Shown piece by piece: positions 49,858-59,186 of a stretch of 64,000 bases of DNA (positions within the stretch are counted from its first letter, which is position 1; every line of letters starts with the position of its first letter). A program made the translations under genes and the position numbers. The stretch covers positions 1 through 64,000 of the forward strand of contig JANMDQ010000029.1 in the NCBI GenBank assembly GCA_031376385.1, written 5' to 3'. Source of the DNA: Aquisediminimonas sp031376385. GTDB taxonomy: Bacteria > Pseudomonadota > Alphaproteobacteria > Sphingomonadales > Sphingomonadaceae. The notes under the pieces are model-generated. The model was not told where the DNA came from. It saw nothing but the letters and a program-made list of their open reading frames with translations, and did no database searches.

Positions 49858-50237
49858 AGCTGATCCTTGACACTAACGCTCTGATTTGGTGGCTGAAGGA
49901 TAACTCCAAGCTCGGGCCCCGGGCGAGGGCCATTCTTGCGGACCCGTCAAACAACCTACTTACAAGCATCGTTTCTCTTTGGGAATTGAGCCTTAAATGG
50001 AGGGTGGGGAAACTTGAGCATAATGGGTCAACCTTTGTTCCCCTTCTTGCGAGTCAAAATGTGACGTTGCTCGACATTGAACCGCATCATTTTGCGGTTT
50101 TGGAAGGCCTGCCAGTCCACCACGGCGATCCGTATGACCATATGATCCTCGCGCAAGCGCAAGCTGAAGGAGCAACGATTATCACCAGTGATCGATACAT
50201 GCCCCTTTACGGCGTCCGGTGCATGGACTGTCGTTAA
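49854..50237 (+). CDS. PIN-domain toxin (VapC-like)
   Basis: A 127-residue PIN-domain protein of the type II TA group. Catalytic acids are D6 in LILDTNALIWW, the glutamate in SLWELSLKW (about 44), the aspartate in HGDPYDHMILAQA and D in ITSDRYMPLYG. The start is GTG overlapping the antitoxin stop. Its stop overlaps the convergent greB stop by a few bases. It probably cleaves RNA when freed from the antitoxin. Confidence 0.88.
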   Translation: MKLILDTNALIWWLKDNSKLGPRARAILADPSNNLLTSIVSLWELSLKWRVGKLEHNGSTFVPLLASQNVTLLDIEPHHFAVLEGLPVHHGDPYDHMILAQAQAEGATIITSDRYMPLYGVRCMDCR

Positions 50238-50710
50238 GGATAACTCACTCCAACCACCTCATACTCAATCTCCCCCGCAGGCAGCTTCACCCGCCGCACA
50301 TCGCCGACGACTGCCCCGCGTAGGGCGCGGGCGAAGGGAGAGTTCCAGCCGACTCTGCCGTTGTTAGGGTCAATTTCATCGTCGCCGATAATAGTCAGCG
50401 TGCGTTCCTGATCTTGCTCGTCAGCAATGATGACTGTTGCGCCGAACATGACCTTGCCTTTGCGGGTTTGATCGGCGGGATTGATGACTTTGGCCGCCTT
50501 TATCCGGCGCGATAGCCAGCCAAGTTCACGGTCAATTTCGCGCAGGCGTTTCTTCCCGTAAATATAGTCGCCATTTTCGGATCGATCCCCATTGCCCGCC
50601 GCCCATGATACCGTCTCGACGATCTTTGGCCGTTCCCCCTGAAACAGCTCTGCATAACGGGCGAGCAGGCGCGCATAGCCTTCGGGCGTAATATAGTTGG
50701 GCTGATCCAC
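50234..50710 (-). CDS. greB: transcription elongation factor GreB
   Basis: A 158-residue Gre factor that stimulates RNA cleavage by backtracked RNA polymerase. The coiled-coil tip region is AAGNGDRSENGDYIYGKKRLREIDRELGWL, with the conserved acidic tip in GDRSENGDY. The C-terminal FKBP-like domain contains VMFGATVIIADEQDQERTLTIIGDDEID and the terminal SPFARALRGAVVGD. The GTG start follows the slt stop directly (no gap). Confidence 0.92.
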   Translation of the reverse strand: MDQPNYITPEGYARLLARYAELFQGERPKIVETVSWAAGNGDRSENGDYIYGKKRLREIDRELGWLSRRIKAAKVINPADQTRKGKVMFGATVIIADEQDQERTLTIIGDDEIDPNNGRVGWNSPFARALRGAVVGDVRRVKLPAGEIEYEVVGVSYP

Positions 50711-52762
50711 TTATCGCGGTGTTGAGCTAGCAGGATATCCGCCAAGATAGGAGGAGATGCGCGTGCCACTGCGTCCACCCTTATTGGGGTTGAGCAAATC
50801 ATAGATCACTGCATTTTCCAGAACGCGTTGCACATATCCGCGAGTTTCGCTGATCGGAATCGCCTCTACCCAGCGGACTATATCGGTGCCGGGAACCCGA
50901 GGATCGCCATTGGCGCGGAGCCATTTATTCACATTACCTGGCCCTGCATTATAAGCAGCTACTGACAGCACATATGAGCCGTTGAACCGCGTCATAAGCC
51001 CACCGAAATAGGTCGAACCGAGTCGGATGTTATCTTGCGGGCTCTGCGTTAGGCCAGAAAGGCTATAGACGACACCCGCAGCTGGTGCCGTTTCCCGCGC
51101 TGTTCCCGGCATCAATTGCATCAGGCCGCGTGCACCTGCGCGGCTAAGGGCTTCACGATCAAATTGGCTTTCCTGACGCGTGATCGCGTGGATCATCGTC
51201 CAATTGCTCTGCTGTTCATTTGGCACAGCCATTACGGGGAAAGACGGACGGAAATACCCCGGCAAGCCATCCTCGCGCGCGCTTTTGCCCACAAGCAAGC
51301 CGAGATCAGGCCGGTTTATGCGCGTTGCTAAATCAGCAGCCAGCACATGGTTCGCTTCGCCTTCGGCGTTGGCGGCTAGCGTGCGCACAAACCGCGTCTG
51401 ATCCTGCCACATACCTTGCTGACCCAGCAGCACAGTCGCGCGGACAACTTCACTACGGTCAAATGACGCGCGTTCGGCAGCAGAAATTTCCACTCTGCCG
51501 CTTATCAACGGCAATGCAACGGGGCGGCCCAAGCGTTCGTGCGCCAATTGCCCGTGGAACTGATCAAAATAGTCAGCCGCCGATGTGTAATAGAGTGTTG
51601 TCAAATCCTTGCGCCCAGCCCGTTCAGCGGCGCGGCCTGCCCAGTAAAATCCCTTTGCGCGCGTTTGTGGGGATTTGGCCGCGTTGGCGTAAAGTTCAAA
51701 CATGCGAATTGCATCGGCGGGGCGATTCAACTTTTCAAAAGCTGCCATGCCTGCGATCCACGCGATATCAGTGTAACTGTCACGTTCGGCAAAAGGGCGA
51801 TCACGCACCGGAACGCTGGGGCCGTAAGTAACTTCCAATTGCTTCCCGATGGCATAGGCGGCACTGGAATTGCCTTCGCTCATCGCCGTTCGCGCTGCGC
51901 CTTCGAGCATTTCTAGCCAAGTCGCCGCATTTGCTGGCGGGGCGGCCAAGGACAGGGGCTGGGCCAACACGGACTGCGCAACAACAGTTTGGCCAGTGCT
52001 GCGCAACCAATAGATGCGATCGGCGATATAGCCTGCGTCACGCCGCTGATCTGCTTGGACCAAATCAGCACGAAGTTGCGTATCCACTGCCTTTGTTAGG
52101 AACCCCAACCGCGCGTTGAACAGATCGCGCTTCGCTGCGCTTACCAGCCCAATTTGTCGGATCGCCGTCTGTGTCGACCGCGCCCAAAGCAACTTATCCA
52201 TTCGCGTGTCATGGTCACCCGATTGGATTGCGCCCGAAAAGCGCGATAGCAGCCGCGCTTCATCCTCCGGCACCATCGCCCCCATCAACCAAGCCGAGCG
52301 TGCCGCTATTTTGGCTTCGTCGCGTTTGCCCGAAGCATCTAGCGCTTCGGCATGTCGCAGCTGAGCAGTCGCACTTAACGCGGGGAAGCGCGCGAAGAAG
52401 GCAGCGACTTGAGAGGGCGTTTCCCCATCACGTCGCAGCATTTTTTCGGCATTTTTGCGCATGACGGCTTCGCCGGGCCAGCCGGGGTGATTGGTCAGGA
52501 AATTGGCATAGGCACTGAACGAATAAGTATCGCTGCGGTCCAGCATCCGCCAGTCAGAAATGGCCGCCGATAAGGGATCACCTTGTCGCGCTTGCCCCGG
52601 TATGGGTTGCACCATCAACGGCTGTGAGTTTTGCGCAAAGGCGGGGGCAGCAGCCATCGTGAGGGCCAAAGCGCCAGTTATAACGGCCACCCTCAGAGAC
52701 GTGCTGGACAGGGCAGGGGTGAACCCCCTATCGGCTGTGAAATTATTATGTTTTTTGGTCAT
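50711..52762 (-). CDS. slt: soluble lytic transglycosylase
   Basis: A 683-residue periplasmic lytic transglycosylase (Slt70 type) that cleaves peptidoglycan to 1,6-anhydro products. Signal peptide (ALALTMAAAPAFAQ), then a large helical superhelix domain (about 60-520), then the catalytic domain with the glutamate in ITRQESQFDREALSRAGARGLMQLMPGTA and SYVLSVAAYNAGPGNVNKWL. It is upstream of greB and divergent from dapA. Confidence 0.93.
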   Translation of the reverse strand: MTKKHNNFTADRGFTPALSSTSLRVAVITGALALTMAAAPAFAQNSQPLMVQPIPGQARQGDPLSAAISDWRMLDRSDTYSFSAYANFLTNHPGWPGEAVMRKNAEKMLRRDGETPSQVAAFFARFPALSATAQLRHAEALDASGKRDEAKIAARSAWLMGAMVPEDEARLLSRFSGAIQSGDHDTRMDKLLWARSTQTAIRQIGLVSAAKRDLFNARLGFLTKAVDTQLRADLVQADQRRDAGYIADRIYWLRSTGQTVVAQSVLAQPLSLAAPPANAATWLEMLEGAARTAMSEGNSSAAYAIGKQLEVTYGPSVPVRDRPFAERDSYTDIAWIAGMAAFEKLNRPADAIRMFELYANAAKSPQTRAKGFYWAGRAAERAGRKDLTTLYYTSAADYFDQFHGQLAHERLGRPVALPLISGRVEISAAERASFDRSEVVRATVLLGQQGMWQDQTRFVRTLAANAEGEANHVLAADLATRINRPDLGLLVGKSAREDGLPGYFRPSFPVMAVPNEQQSNWTMIHAITRQESQFDREALSRAGARGLMQLMPGTARETAPAAGVVYSLSGLTQSPQDNIRLGSTYFGGLMTRFNGSYVLSVAAYNAGPGNVNKWLRANGDPRVPGTDIVRWVEAIPISETRGYVQRVLENAVIYDLLNPNKGGRSGTRISSYLGGYPASSTPR

Positions 52763-52807
52763 AGACCCCCTATTGCGCGGGCCGTGGCTGAGGTGAAGGA
52801 AAAAATG

Positions 52808-53683
52808 ATGTTCTCCGGCTCAATTCCGGCTCTTGTGACTCCTTTTCGCGATGGATCGATTGATGAGCGCGCTTTTCGGCGTCTGGTCGACTGGCAGATC
52901 GATAATGGGTCTAGCGGGCTTGTCCCGTGCGGCACCACAGGCGAAAGCGCGACCCTGTCTAACGCAGAGCATCACCGTGTCATCGAACTATGTGTGGAAC
53001 AAGCCGCTGGCCGGGTTCCGGTCATTGCAGGCTGCGGATCGAACGATACGACCAACGCGTTGCTACACATGAATTTTTCTAAAAAATGCGGGGCCAATGC
53101 AGCTCTGATAGTCGCGCCTTATTATAATCGCCCCAATCAAGAAGGCATATTTCAGCATTTCGCTTATCTGACCGAGCGGAATGACCTGCCGATTGTGCTC
53201 TACAACGTGCCTGCCCGAACAGTGACGGATATGAAGCCGGAAACCGTTGCGAGGCTTTCCAAAATGCCAACGATTGTGGGGATTAAAGACGCGAGCGGTG
53301 CCATTGAACGCGTAACTTCGCACCGGCTGCTCTGCGGTACCGATTTCTGCCAGCTGTCTGGCAATGATGACATGGCGCTGGCCTTCAATGCAGTTGGGGG
53401 CGTTGGTGCTATTTCGGTCACGGCAAATGTGGCACCAGCCCTTTGCGCGGAGTTTCAAAAGGCCTGTCAGGACGGCGATGTGGCAGCTGCCCAAGTGCTG
53501 AATGATCGTCTATTTCCGCTCCATCAGGCGCTGTTCACTGACGCGTCCCCTGGCCCCGTTAAATATGCGATGATGCGCGTGTTTGAAGGGATGACTGAGG
53601 AAATGCGCCTTCCCCTGACGGCCTGTTCTGCCGAGGCCCGCGCCGCCGTGGATTCAGCCCTTGATCATGCAGGCCTGATCTAG
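52808..53683 (+). CDS. dapA: 4-hydroxy-tetrahydrodipicolinate synthase
   Basis: First committed enzyme of the lysine/DAP pathway, condensing pyruvate with aspartate semialdehyde. In the 291-residue product the (beta/alpha)8 lyase has CGTTGES (41-47), YNVPART with Y132 and the Schiff-base lysine K160 in GIKDASG. The second of two adjacent ATGs (52808) has the better AAGGA spacing. It is first in a coupled run, with its stop overlapping the smpB start by one base. Confidence 0.96.
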   Translation: MFSGSIPALVTPFRDGSIDERAFRRLVDWQIDNGSSGLVPCGTTGESATLSNAEHHRVIELCVEQAAGRVPVIAGCGSNDTTNALLHMNFSKKCGANAALIVAPYYNRPNQEGIFQHFAYLTERNDLPIVLYNVPARTVTDMKPETVARLSKMPTIVGIKDASGAIERVTSHRLLCGTDFCQLSGNDDMALAFNAVGGVGAISVTANVAPALCAEFQKACQDGDVAAAQVLNDRLFPLHQALFTDASPGPVKYAMMRVFEGMTEEMRLPLTACSAEARAAVDSALDHAGLI

Positions 53684-54162
53684 TGGCGCGCCCAAAGACC
53701 GACGCAGAAAGGGTAAAGACCGTCGCTGAAAACCGGCGCGCCCGGTTCGATTATGCCATCGATACGGTGTATGAAGCTGGGATCGTGCTGCGCGGCACTG
53801 AGGTCAAGGCGCTCCGGTTCGGCGAAGGCAGCATTGCTGAAAGCTATGCCGAAGTGAAAAACGGGGAAATCTGGCTGATCAACAGTAACATTCCCGAATT
53901 CAGCCACGGCAACCGCCATAATCACGAACCCAAACGCCCGCGTAAGCTGCTATTGAAAGAGCGTGAAATCAACAAGATGCACGGAGCAGTGGCGCGCGAT
54001 GGCATGACGTTGGTCCCGCTGTCAGTCTATTTCAACAGCCGAGGCAAAGCGAAGGTGGAACTTGCGCTGGCCAAGGGCCGCAAGGCGCATGACAAGCGTG
54101 AACATATCAAAGAACGCGAATGGAAGCGGGATGCTGCGCGCATCATGAGGGATAGGGGATGA
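53683..54162 (+). CDS. smpB: SsrA-binding protein SmpB
   Basis: Small RNA-binding partner of tmRNA in trans-translation. The 159-residue product has AENRRARFDYAIDTVYEAGIVLRGTEVKALR, NIPEFSHGNRHNHEPKRPRKLLL and a basic C-terminal tail (KGRKAHDKREHIKEREWKRDAARI). It starts at GTG overlapping the dapA stop and is coupled to the DUF2062 gene. Its RNA partner is the split tmRNA at 1.7-2.0 kb. Confidence 0.97.
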   Translation: MARPKTDAERVKTVAENRRARFDYAIDTVYEAGIVLRGTEVKALRFGEGSIAESYAEVKNGEIWLINSNIPEFSHGNRHNHEPKRPRKLLLKEREINKMHGAVARDGMTLVPLSVYFNSRGKAKVELALAKGRKAHDKREHIKEREWKRDAARIMRDRG

Positions 54163-54716
54163 GCCGCCTGAACACATGGTTCCGCGCCCAAGCCCCGACG
54201 CGGGAAAGTTTTGAACAGAACCGCTTCCTCAAACCCTTTGCCAAGCGCGTGTTCCATCCGGCCCTATGGCGTTTCACGCGCCGGTCTGTGCCGCGCGGTG
54301 TGGCGCTGGGGTTGCTCGTTGGTATCTTTCTGCTGATCCCCGGATTGCAGATTGTTGGTACGGCTTTGCTCTCTTTACCGGTGAGAGCGAACATTCCACT
54401 TGGCGCGGCGATGACATTCCTCAGTAATCCTGCCACGACGCCGTTCATTTTGATCGCATCGGTATATGTCGGAAATCTGATCCTGAACATTGGCGCGGAC
54501 ACCAGCAAAATTAGCGCCCTTATCGAGAGCGGGGCATCGATATCACAGTGGGTGGGCTGGCTTTTGTCTGAGGCTGCGCCTGCCATGTTGCTGGGCCTGT
54601 TCATCATTTCAGTTGTCTCCGCTGCGATTGGCTATGTTATTGCCGCCTTTGTCTGGCGCTGGTGGCAAGTGCGAAAATGGAAAGCCCGAGCCGCGAGGAA
54701 TGCGCAGCCGCTATGA
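54159..54716 (+). CDS. DUF2062 membrane protein
   Basis: A 185-residue membrane protein of the DUF2062 group. It begins with a soluble stretch (RFTRRSVPRGVALGLLVGIFLLIPGLQIVGTALL) and has three to four membrane segments (about 44-70, 80-115 and 145-170). NPATTPFILIASVYVGNLIL is the conserved family block. Function is unknown. It starts by ATGA overlap with smpB and overlaps the cckA start (ATGA), a conserved alphaproteobacterial arrangement. Confidence 0.88.
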   Translation: MSRLNTWFRAQAPTRESFEQNRFLKPFAKRVFHPALWRFTRRSVPRGVALGLLVGIFLLIPGLQIVGTALLSLPVRANIPLGAAMTFLSNPATTPFILIASVYVGNLILNIGADTSKISALIESGASISQWVGWLLSEAAPAMLLGLFIISVVSAAIGYVIAAFVWRWWQVRKWKARAARNAQPL

Positions 54717-57085
54717 CTGCGAAGGCCTTTGTTGGCCAAGAAGCCGTTGACCTGCGCTTGGTTGGCGCGGTAGGTATCGGCGCGGCTTCAACGGCGGGGC
54801 TCGTGCTGTGGGCAGTGGGCGATTGGGCGCTGGCCGCTGGTTTCGGCGGAGCGATTATTGGCGTTGCGGCCCTCATCTACGCCACCGCCCGCCTATTCCC
54901 ATCGCGGACAGTCGCTGCGGTAGAAAGCGACTGGTCTTTGATGCGTGAGGCAGCGGATAATGACGATGCAGCTATTGCCATTACGGATCGGTCAGGTCGG
55001 CTCGTCTGCGCCAATGCTCTTTATGAAAGCTGGTTTGGTGGCCCTGTTGCCCCCCCGCGTCTGAATGCCGAAGAAGGGTCTGTCATTCAGTTGACCGAAG
55101 CCGGCAAAGCCGCGTGGCGCGACGGTCGCGGGGGGGTGCGTAGCCTTAAACGGGATTTGTTGACCTTTGATGCGGAAGTGACCCGCAGTGGGCGGATGGA
55201 TGATCATCTCGTCTGGCGGTTCCGTGCTACTCAAGGCCTTGATCTCGCAGCTGAAGCCAAACGCCTGATTGAGGGGCCTCCTGGAACGCGCATGGGGGAG
55301 GCCGGCATGATGGCGGTCCTGATCAGTGCAGATGGGAAGATAACGTCCGCCAGCGTCGCCTTCACTGTACGGGCCACCGGTCGCATGGAAAGCCCGATTG
55401 GGGGGCGCGATTTTGTGACTTTACTTGAGACGGATCGGCACGGTGCCATCCGCTTCAGCCGCGAGGGAACGGCGAGCACACCGCTCCGCCTGCTCCAAAT
55501 TCCGCTTGAACAGGATGTGCCGGAAACGCCAACGCTCATTCTGCTCCTTGATGATCAAAATGCTGTGAGTGGTGGAGAGACGTCGATTGTCACGCAAGTT
55601 CAGGGGCTGCTTGCGGCACTCCCGCTGGGTTTGGCGCTGGCCGACCGCGATGGCAGGTTTCTGTTTCTGAACGAGGCCTTCTCGCGCGCGGCGGGTGTGG
55701 TGGCGGGGTCCAAGCCGATCTATCCCGGCGATTTGGTGGTGAAGGAGGATAAGGCCGCCGTTGCCGATACCGTGCGCCGATTCGCCAGTGGGCAGGCCTT
55801 AAGCGGTGATATTGCGATCCGCCTGCGCAACCTTTCAGAAGAACCAGTGCCGCTTTCGATTGCGGGTCTGCGCGGATTGGGGGAGGCCGCCGTTCTTCTT
55901 AGTCTAAAAGACAATAGTGAAGAATCGAAACTCAAACGCCAAATTGCTCAAGCTTCGAAAATGCAAGCAATCGGCCAGTTGGCTGGCGGAGTTGCCCATG
56001 ATTTCAATAACATATTGACGGGTATTCTTGGCCACTGCGATTTGATGTTGATGCGCCATACGCCAGGTGACAGCGACTATGACGATATTTTGCAGATCAA
56101 AAACAACAGCAATCGCGCTGCCGCCCTAACGCGACAATTGCTTGCCTTTTCGAGGCAACAAACGCTCAAACCCCAGATTTTGCAGCTTCCCGATATCGTC
56201 TCTGAAATCTCAATCCTCCTAAAACGAGTGTTGGGCGAAACGGTGACGCTTGAGGTGAAGCATGGCCGCAATCTTGGCCCAGTGCGTGCGGATCCTGGTC
56301 AGTTGGAACAAGTTATTGTCAACTTGGCAGTGAACGCTCGTGACGCCATGCCGCGCGGCGGGGTGCTGACAATCCAGACTTACGCGGTTAGCCGCACGGA
56401 CGTGCGCAAGTTGGGCAGCGATATCCTGCCCATTGCTGACTATAGCGCTGTTTCTGTCGCCGACACTGGCAGTGGCATTGCGCCAGAACTCCTTACTAAA
56501 ATTTTTGAACCGTTTTTCACGACGAAAGATGTGGGCAAAGGAACGGGGCTGGGCCTCTCCACCGTTTATGGCATCGTCAAGCAATCCGGCGGCTTCATTT
56601 TTGCAGACTCTGTAATGGGGAAGGGCACAACCTTCGTTATCTATTTGCCTGTGCATGAGGCCGAGGCCAACACGGTCACTGCGCCGCGATTGGAAAAGGA
56701 AAAGCCTGCCGAAACATGGGGCACTGGCCTCATTCTCCTTGTTGAGGATGAGGATATGGTGCGGGCGGTCGCGGAAAGGGCTCTCACGCGGAACGGGTAT
56801 ACCGTGCTCACCGCCACTAACGGTGAAGAGGCGCTGGAAGTGTTGACCACGCGTGATGATATTGATTTGCTTGTGTCAGACGTGGTCATGCCCGTGATGG
56901 ACGGACCAACAATGGTGCGGCAGGCGCGGGCCCTATTTCCGGCCATGCCGATTCTCTTTATGTCAGGCTATGCAGAGGAGCAATTGCGCCGAACAATTGA
57001 TCTGGACCGCATGGCATTTTTACCCAAACCTTTCTCAGTTCAGCAGCTTTCAGAAGCTGTGAGGACGGTAATGTCGCAGAAATGA
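54713..57085 (+). CDS. cckA: hybrid histidine kinase CckA
   Basis: Bifunctional kinase/phosphatase at the head of the CckA-ChpT-CtrA/CpdR relay that controls the alphaproteobacterial cell cycle or motility. The 790-residue protein has N-terminal membrane segments (LRLVGAVGIGAASTAGLVLW and a second) and three or so PAS-like regions. HisKA contains GQLAGGVAHDFNNILTGILGHCD with the phosphoacceptor His. The ATPase has DTGSGI and GTGLGLSTVYGIVKQSGG, and the C-terminal receiver VEDEDMVRAVAE with the Asp in LVSDVVMPVMDG. The ATG at 54713 overlaps the previous stop. Confidence 0.92.
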   Translation: MTAKAFVGQEAVDLRLVGAVGIGAASTAGLVLWAVGDWALAAGFGGAIIGVAALIYATARLFPSRTVAAVESDWSLMREAADNDDAAIAITDRSGRLVCANALYESWFGGPVAPPRLNAEEGSVIQLTEAGKAAWRDGRGGVRSLKRDLLTFDAEVTRSGRMDDHLVWRFRATQGLDLAAEAKRLIEGPPGTRMGEAGMMAVLISADGKITSASVAFTVRATGRMESPIGGRDFVTLLETDRHGAIRFSREGTASTPLRLLQIPLEQDVPETPTLILLLDDQNAVSGGETSIVTQVQGLLAALPLGLALADRDGRFLFLNEAFSRAAGVVAGSKPIYPGDLVVKEDKAAVADTVRRFASGQALSGDIAIRLRNLSEEPVPLSIAGLRGLGEAAVLLSLKDNSEESKLKRQIAQASKMQAIGQLAGGVAHDFNNILTGILGHCDLMLMRHTPGDSDYDDILQIKNNSNRAAALTRQLLAFSRQQTLKPQILQLPDIVSEISILLKRVLGETVTLEVKHGRNLGPVRADPGQLEQVIVNLAVNARDAMPRGGVLTIQTYAVSRTDVRKLGSDILPIADYSAVSVADTGSGIAPELLTKIFEPFFTTKDVGKGTGLGLSTVYGIVKQSGGFIFADSVMGKGTTFVIYLPVHEAEANTVTAPRLEKEKPAETWGTGLILLVEDEDMVRAVAERALTRNGYTVLTATNGEEALEVLTTRDDIDLLVSDVVMPVMDGPTMVRQARALFPAMPILFMSGYAEEQLRRTIDLDRMAFLPKPFSVQQLSEAVRTVMSQK

Positions 57086-57103
57086 GCCATTTTCACCGAA
57101 AGA

Positions 57104-57141
57104 GAACAAAAATAGAATAAATATTTGTTTCTCTCTTGTTC
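57104..57141. promoter_or_regulatory. SOS (LexA) box candidates upstream of recA
   Basis: GAAC-N7-GAAT at 57104-57118 and GTTT-N7-GTTC at 57127-57141 are near matches to the alphaproteobacterial LexA operator GTTC-N7-GTTC. They lie 70-110 bp upstream of the recA start. Confidence 0.6.
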
Positions 57142-57213
57142 CGCTGGAACAAAGCCGCTACATAATGATTATTGTCACTGTGCAACTGCTTGCACGAACG
57201 AAGGGGAACAGTC

Positions 57214-58305
57214 ATGACGGCGCAACTCAAACTCATCGATTCAGGGAAGAGCAGCGTGAACACAGACAGGCAAAAAGCATTAGAAGCGGCCCTCGCACAA
57301 ATTGACCGGGCCTTTGGTAAAGGGTCAGCGATGAAGCTGGGCCAGCGCGAAGCGATGCAGATTGAGGCCATCTCAACAGGCTCGCTTGGGCTCGATATCG
57401 CGCTTGGCATTGGGGGTTTGCCCAAGGGGCGCGTGGTGGAAATTTTCGGCCCTGAAAGTTCGGGCAAGACGACGCTTGCGCTCCATGTGATTGCAGAGGC
57501 GCAAAAGATGGGCGGCACAGCGGCGTTCGTTGACGCGGAACATGCGCTTGATCCAGTTTATGCCAAGAAGCTTGGCGTGAACATTGATGAACTCATCGTG
57601 TCGCAGCCTGATACTGGCGAACAGGCGCTGGAAATCACTGATACGCTGGTCCGCTCTAACGCAATCGATGTTCTGGTGATCGACTCCGTCGCAGCCCTTG
57701 TGCCTCGTGCTGAAATCGAGGGCGAAATGGGTGACACTCATGTGGGCTTACAAGCTCGTTTGATGAGCCAAGCGCTGCGTAAGATCACCGGGTCGATCAG
57801 CCGCTCCAATTGCGTTGTTATTTTCATCAACCAGATCCGCATGAAAATTGGCGTCATGTACGGTTCGCCTGAAACAACAACAGGCGGCAATGCGCTGAAA
57901 TTCTATGCTTCTGTCCGCCTCGACATTCGCCGCACTGGCCAGATCAAGGACCGCGAAGAAATTGTCGGCAATGCGACGCGGGTGAAGGTCGTGAAAAATA
58001 AAGTCGCGCCGCCGTTCCGTCAGGTCGAATTTGATATCATGTACGGCGAAGGCATTTCCAAAACCGGCGAAATTCTTGATCTCGGCGTGAAGGCCAATAT
58101 CGTCGAAAAATCAGGTGCTTGGTTTTCCTATGATTCTGTCCGCTTGGGTCAGGGGCGTGAGAATTCCAAAACCTTCCTGAAAGAAAATCCAGACATGGCA
58201 CTTCGTATTGAAGCGGCCATTCGGGGCAAAACTGAAGAAGTCAGTGACGCCCTTATGACCAATCCTGAACCTAATTCTGAATCCGGGGCAGATGACGAGA
58301 TTTGA
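57214..58305 (+). CDS. recA: recombinase RecA
   Basis: DNA strand-exchange ATPase and LexA co-protease. The 363-residue product has GPESSGKTTLAL (Walker A, 79-86), the VDAEHALDP segment, VLVIDSVAALVPRAEIEGEMGD (Walker B and L1) and GGNALKFYASVRLDIRR (L2). The C-terminal acidic tail ends ESGADDEI. The ATG at 57214 follows AAGGGGAACAGTC. SOS-like boxes precede it and a strong terminator follows. It is a single-gene unit downstream of cckA. Confidence 0.97.
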   Translation: MTAQLKLIDSGKSSVNTDRQKALEAALAQIDRAFGKGSAMKLGQREAMQIEAISTGSLGLDIALGIGGLPKGRVVEIFGPESSGKTTLALHVIAEAQKMGGTAAFVDAEHALDPVYAKKLGVNIDELIVSQPDTGEQALEITDTLVRSNAIDVLVIDSVAALVPRAEIEGEMGDTHVGLQARLMSQALRKITGSISRSNCVVIFINQIRMKIGVMYGSPETTTGGNALKFYASVRLDIRRTGQIKDREEIVGNATRVKVVKNKVAPPFRQVEFDIMYGEGISKTGEILDLGVKANIVEKSGAWFSYDSVRLGQGRENSKTFLKENPDMALRIEAAIRGKTEEVSDALMTNPEPNSESGADDEI

Positions 58306-58328
58306 TCCGCATTACGCCTCAAGCAACC

Positions 58329-58359
58329 GAAAGGCCCGCCATCCCCCGGCGGGCCTTTC
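58329..58359 (+). terminator. rho-independent terminator of recA
   Basis: A perfect GC-rich stem (GAAAGGCCCGCC and GGCGGGCCTTTC) with a seven-base loop ATCCCCC, starting 24 bp after the recA stop. Confidence 0.9.
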
Positions 58360-58398
58360 TCGTTTGAGGGAAGGGGGATGAGGGACTGTATCAGTTCA

Positions 58399-58422
58399 GG
58401 TGTCAACCTAGTGTCAACTTAG
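58399..58422 (+). repeat. tandem TGTCAAC motif, copy C
   Basis: GGTGTCAACC, then GTGTCAACTTAG after two bases, preceded by TTCA as in copies A and B. It lies between the recA terminator and the GST gene, 88 bp before the GST start, and could be its promoter element. Confidence 0.75.
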
Positions 58423-58509
58423 CCCGATCAGCGACAGTTGTTGAAGCTTAGCTTGCAACCGCGAAAGCCGCTGTCATAAGCGATTTCAAAGACATTCAGG
58501 AGGATTCAT

Positions 58510-59136
58510 ATGACACTTACCGTCCATCATCTCAACAACAGCCGCTCCCAGCGTGTGCTGTGGCTCCTCGAGGAATTGGGTGTCGATTATATCATCCAGC
58601 ATCACCAGCGCGATGCCGTAACGAACCTTGCACCGCCTGAATTGTTGGCCATTCACCCGCTCGGTAAGTCGCCGATGCTTGATGACAGTGGCATGACCGT
58701 CATCGAATCTGCTGCGATCTGCGAATATTTGTGCGAACGCCACGGTGGTGCACATCTTGTTCCGGCGCGCGGCACAGTCGATCATGTCCGTTATCTCGAA
58801 TGGATGCATTTTGCCGAAGGCTCGGCGATGACGCCAATCCTTTTGAACCTCTACACCAGCCGCTTGGGTGATGCCGCTGCTCCCCTGCATCCGCGCATAA
58901 ATGAACAACTTGAAAGCCATTTCGCGTTCATGGAGCAGAGCTTGAACGATAGCGGCCATTTCGTTGGCAACAGCCTGACTGCCGCTGACATCATGATGAG
59001 CTTTCCAGCCGAGATCGCGGTGATGCAGGGCCTCGCGGCGGATAAGCCCAAACTTACAGCTTTTGTGACATGGTGCCATGCCCAACCAGCCTGGCAGCGT
59101 GCGCGGGAAAAGGGCGGGGCCTATTACGGTTACTGA
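58510..59136 (+). CDS. glutathione S-transferase family protein
   Basis: A 208-residue GST. The thioredoxin-like N-terminal domain has HLNNSRSQRVLWLLEELGVDY with a serine at the catalytic position and the cis-proline/glutathione-binding HPLGKSPMLDDSGMTVIESAAI. The helical C-terminal domain has the conserved LTAADIMMSFP. It conjugates or reduces with glutathione, with an unknown partner. The ATG follows AGGAGG at ideal spacing. It is monocistronic, between recA and alaS. Confidence 0.92.
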   Translation: MTLTVHHLNNSRSQRVLWLLEELGVDYIIQHHQRDAVTNLAPPELLAIHPLGKSPMLDDSGMTVIESAAICEYLCERHGGAHLVPARGTVDHVRYLEWMHFAEGSAMTPILLNLYTSRLGDAAAPLHPRINEQLESHFAFMEQSLNDSGHFVGNSLTAADIMMSFPAEIAVMQGLAADKPKLTAFVTWCHAQPAWQRAREKGGAYYGY

Positions 59137-59186
59137 TGCGAATGTCATGCTTGTCACTCTAACCCTGCTCCCCTAAGCGCAGCGTC

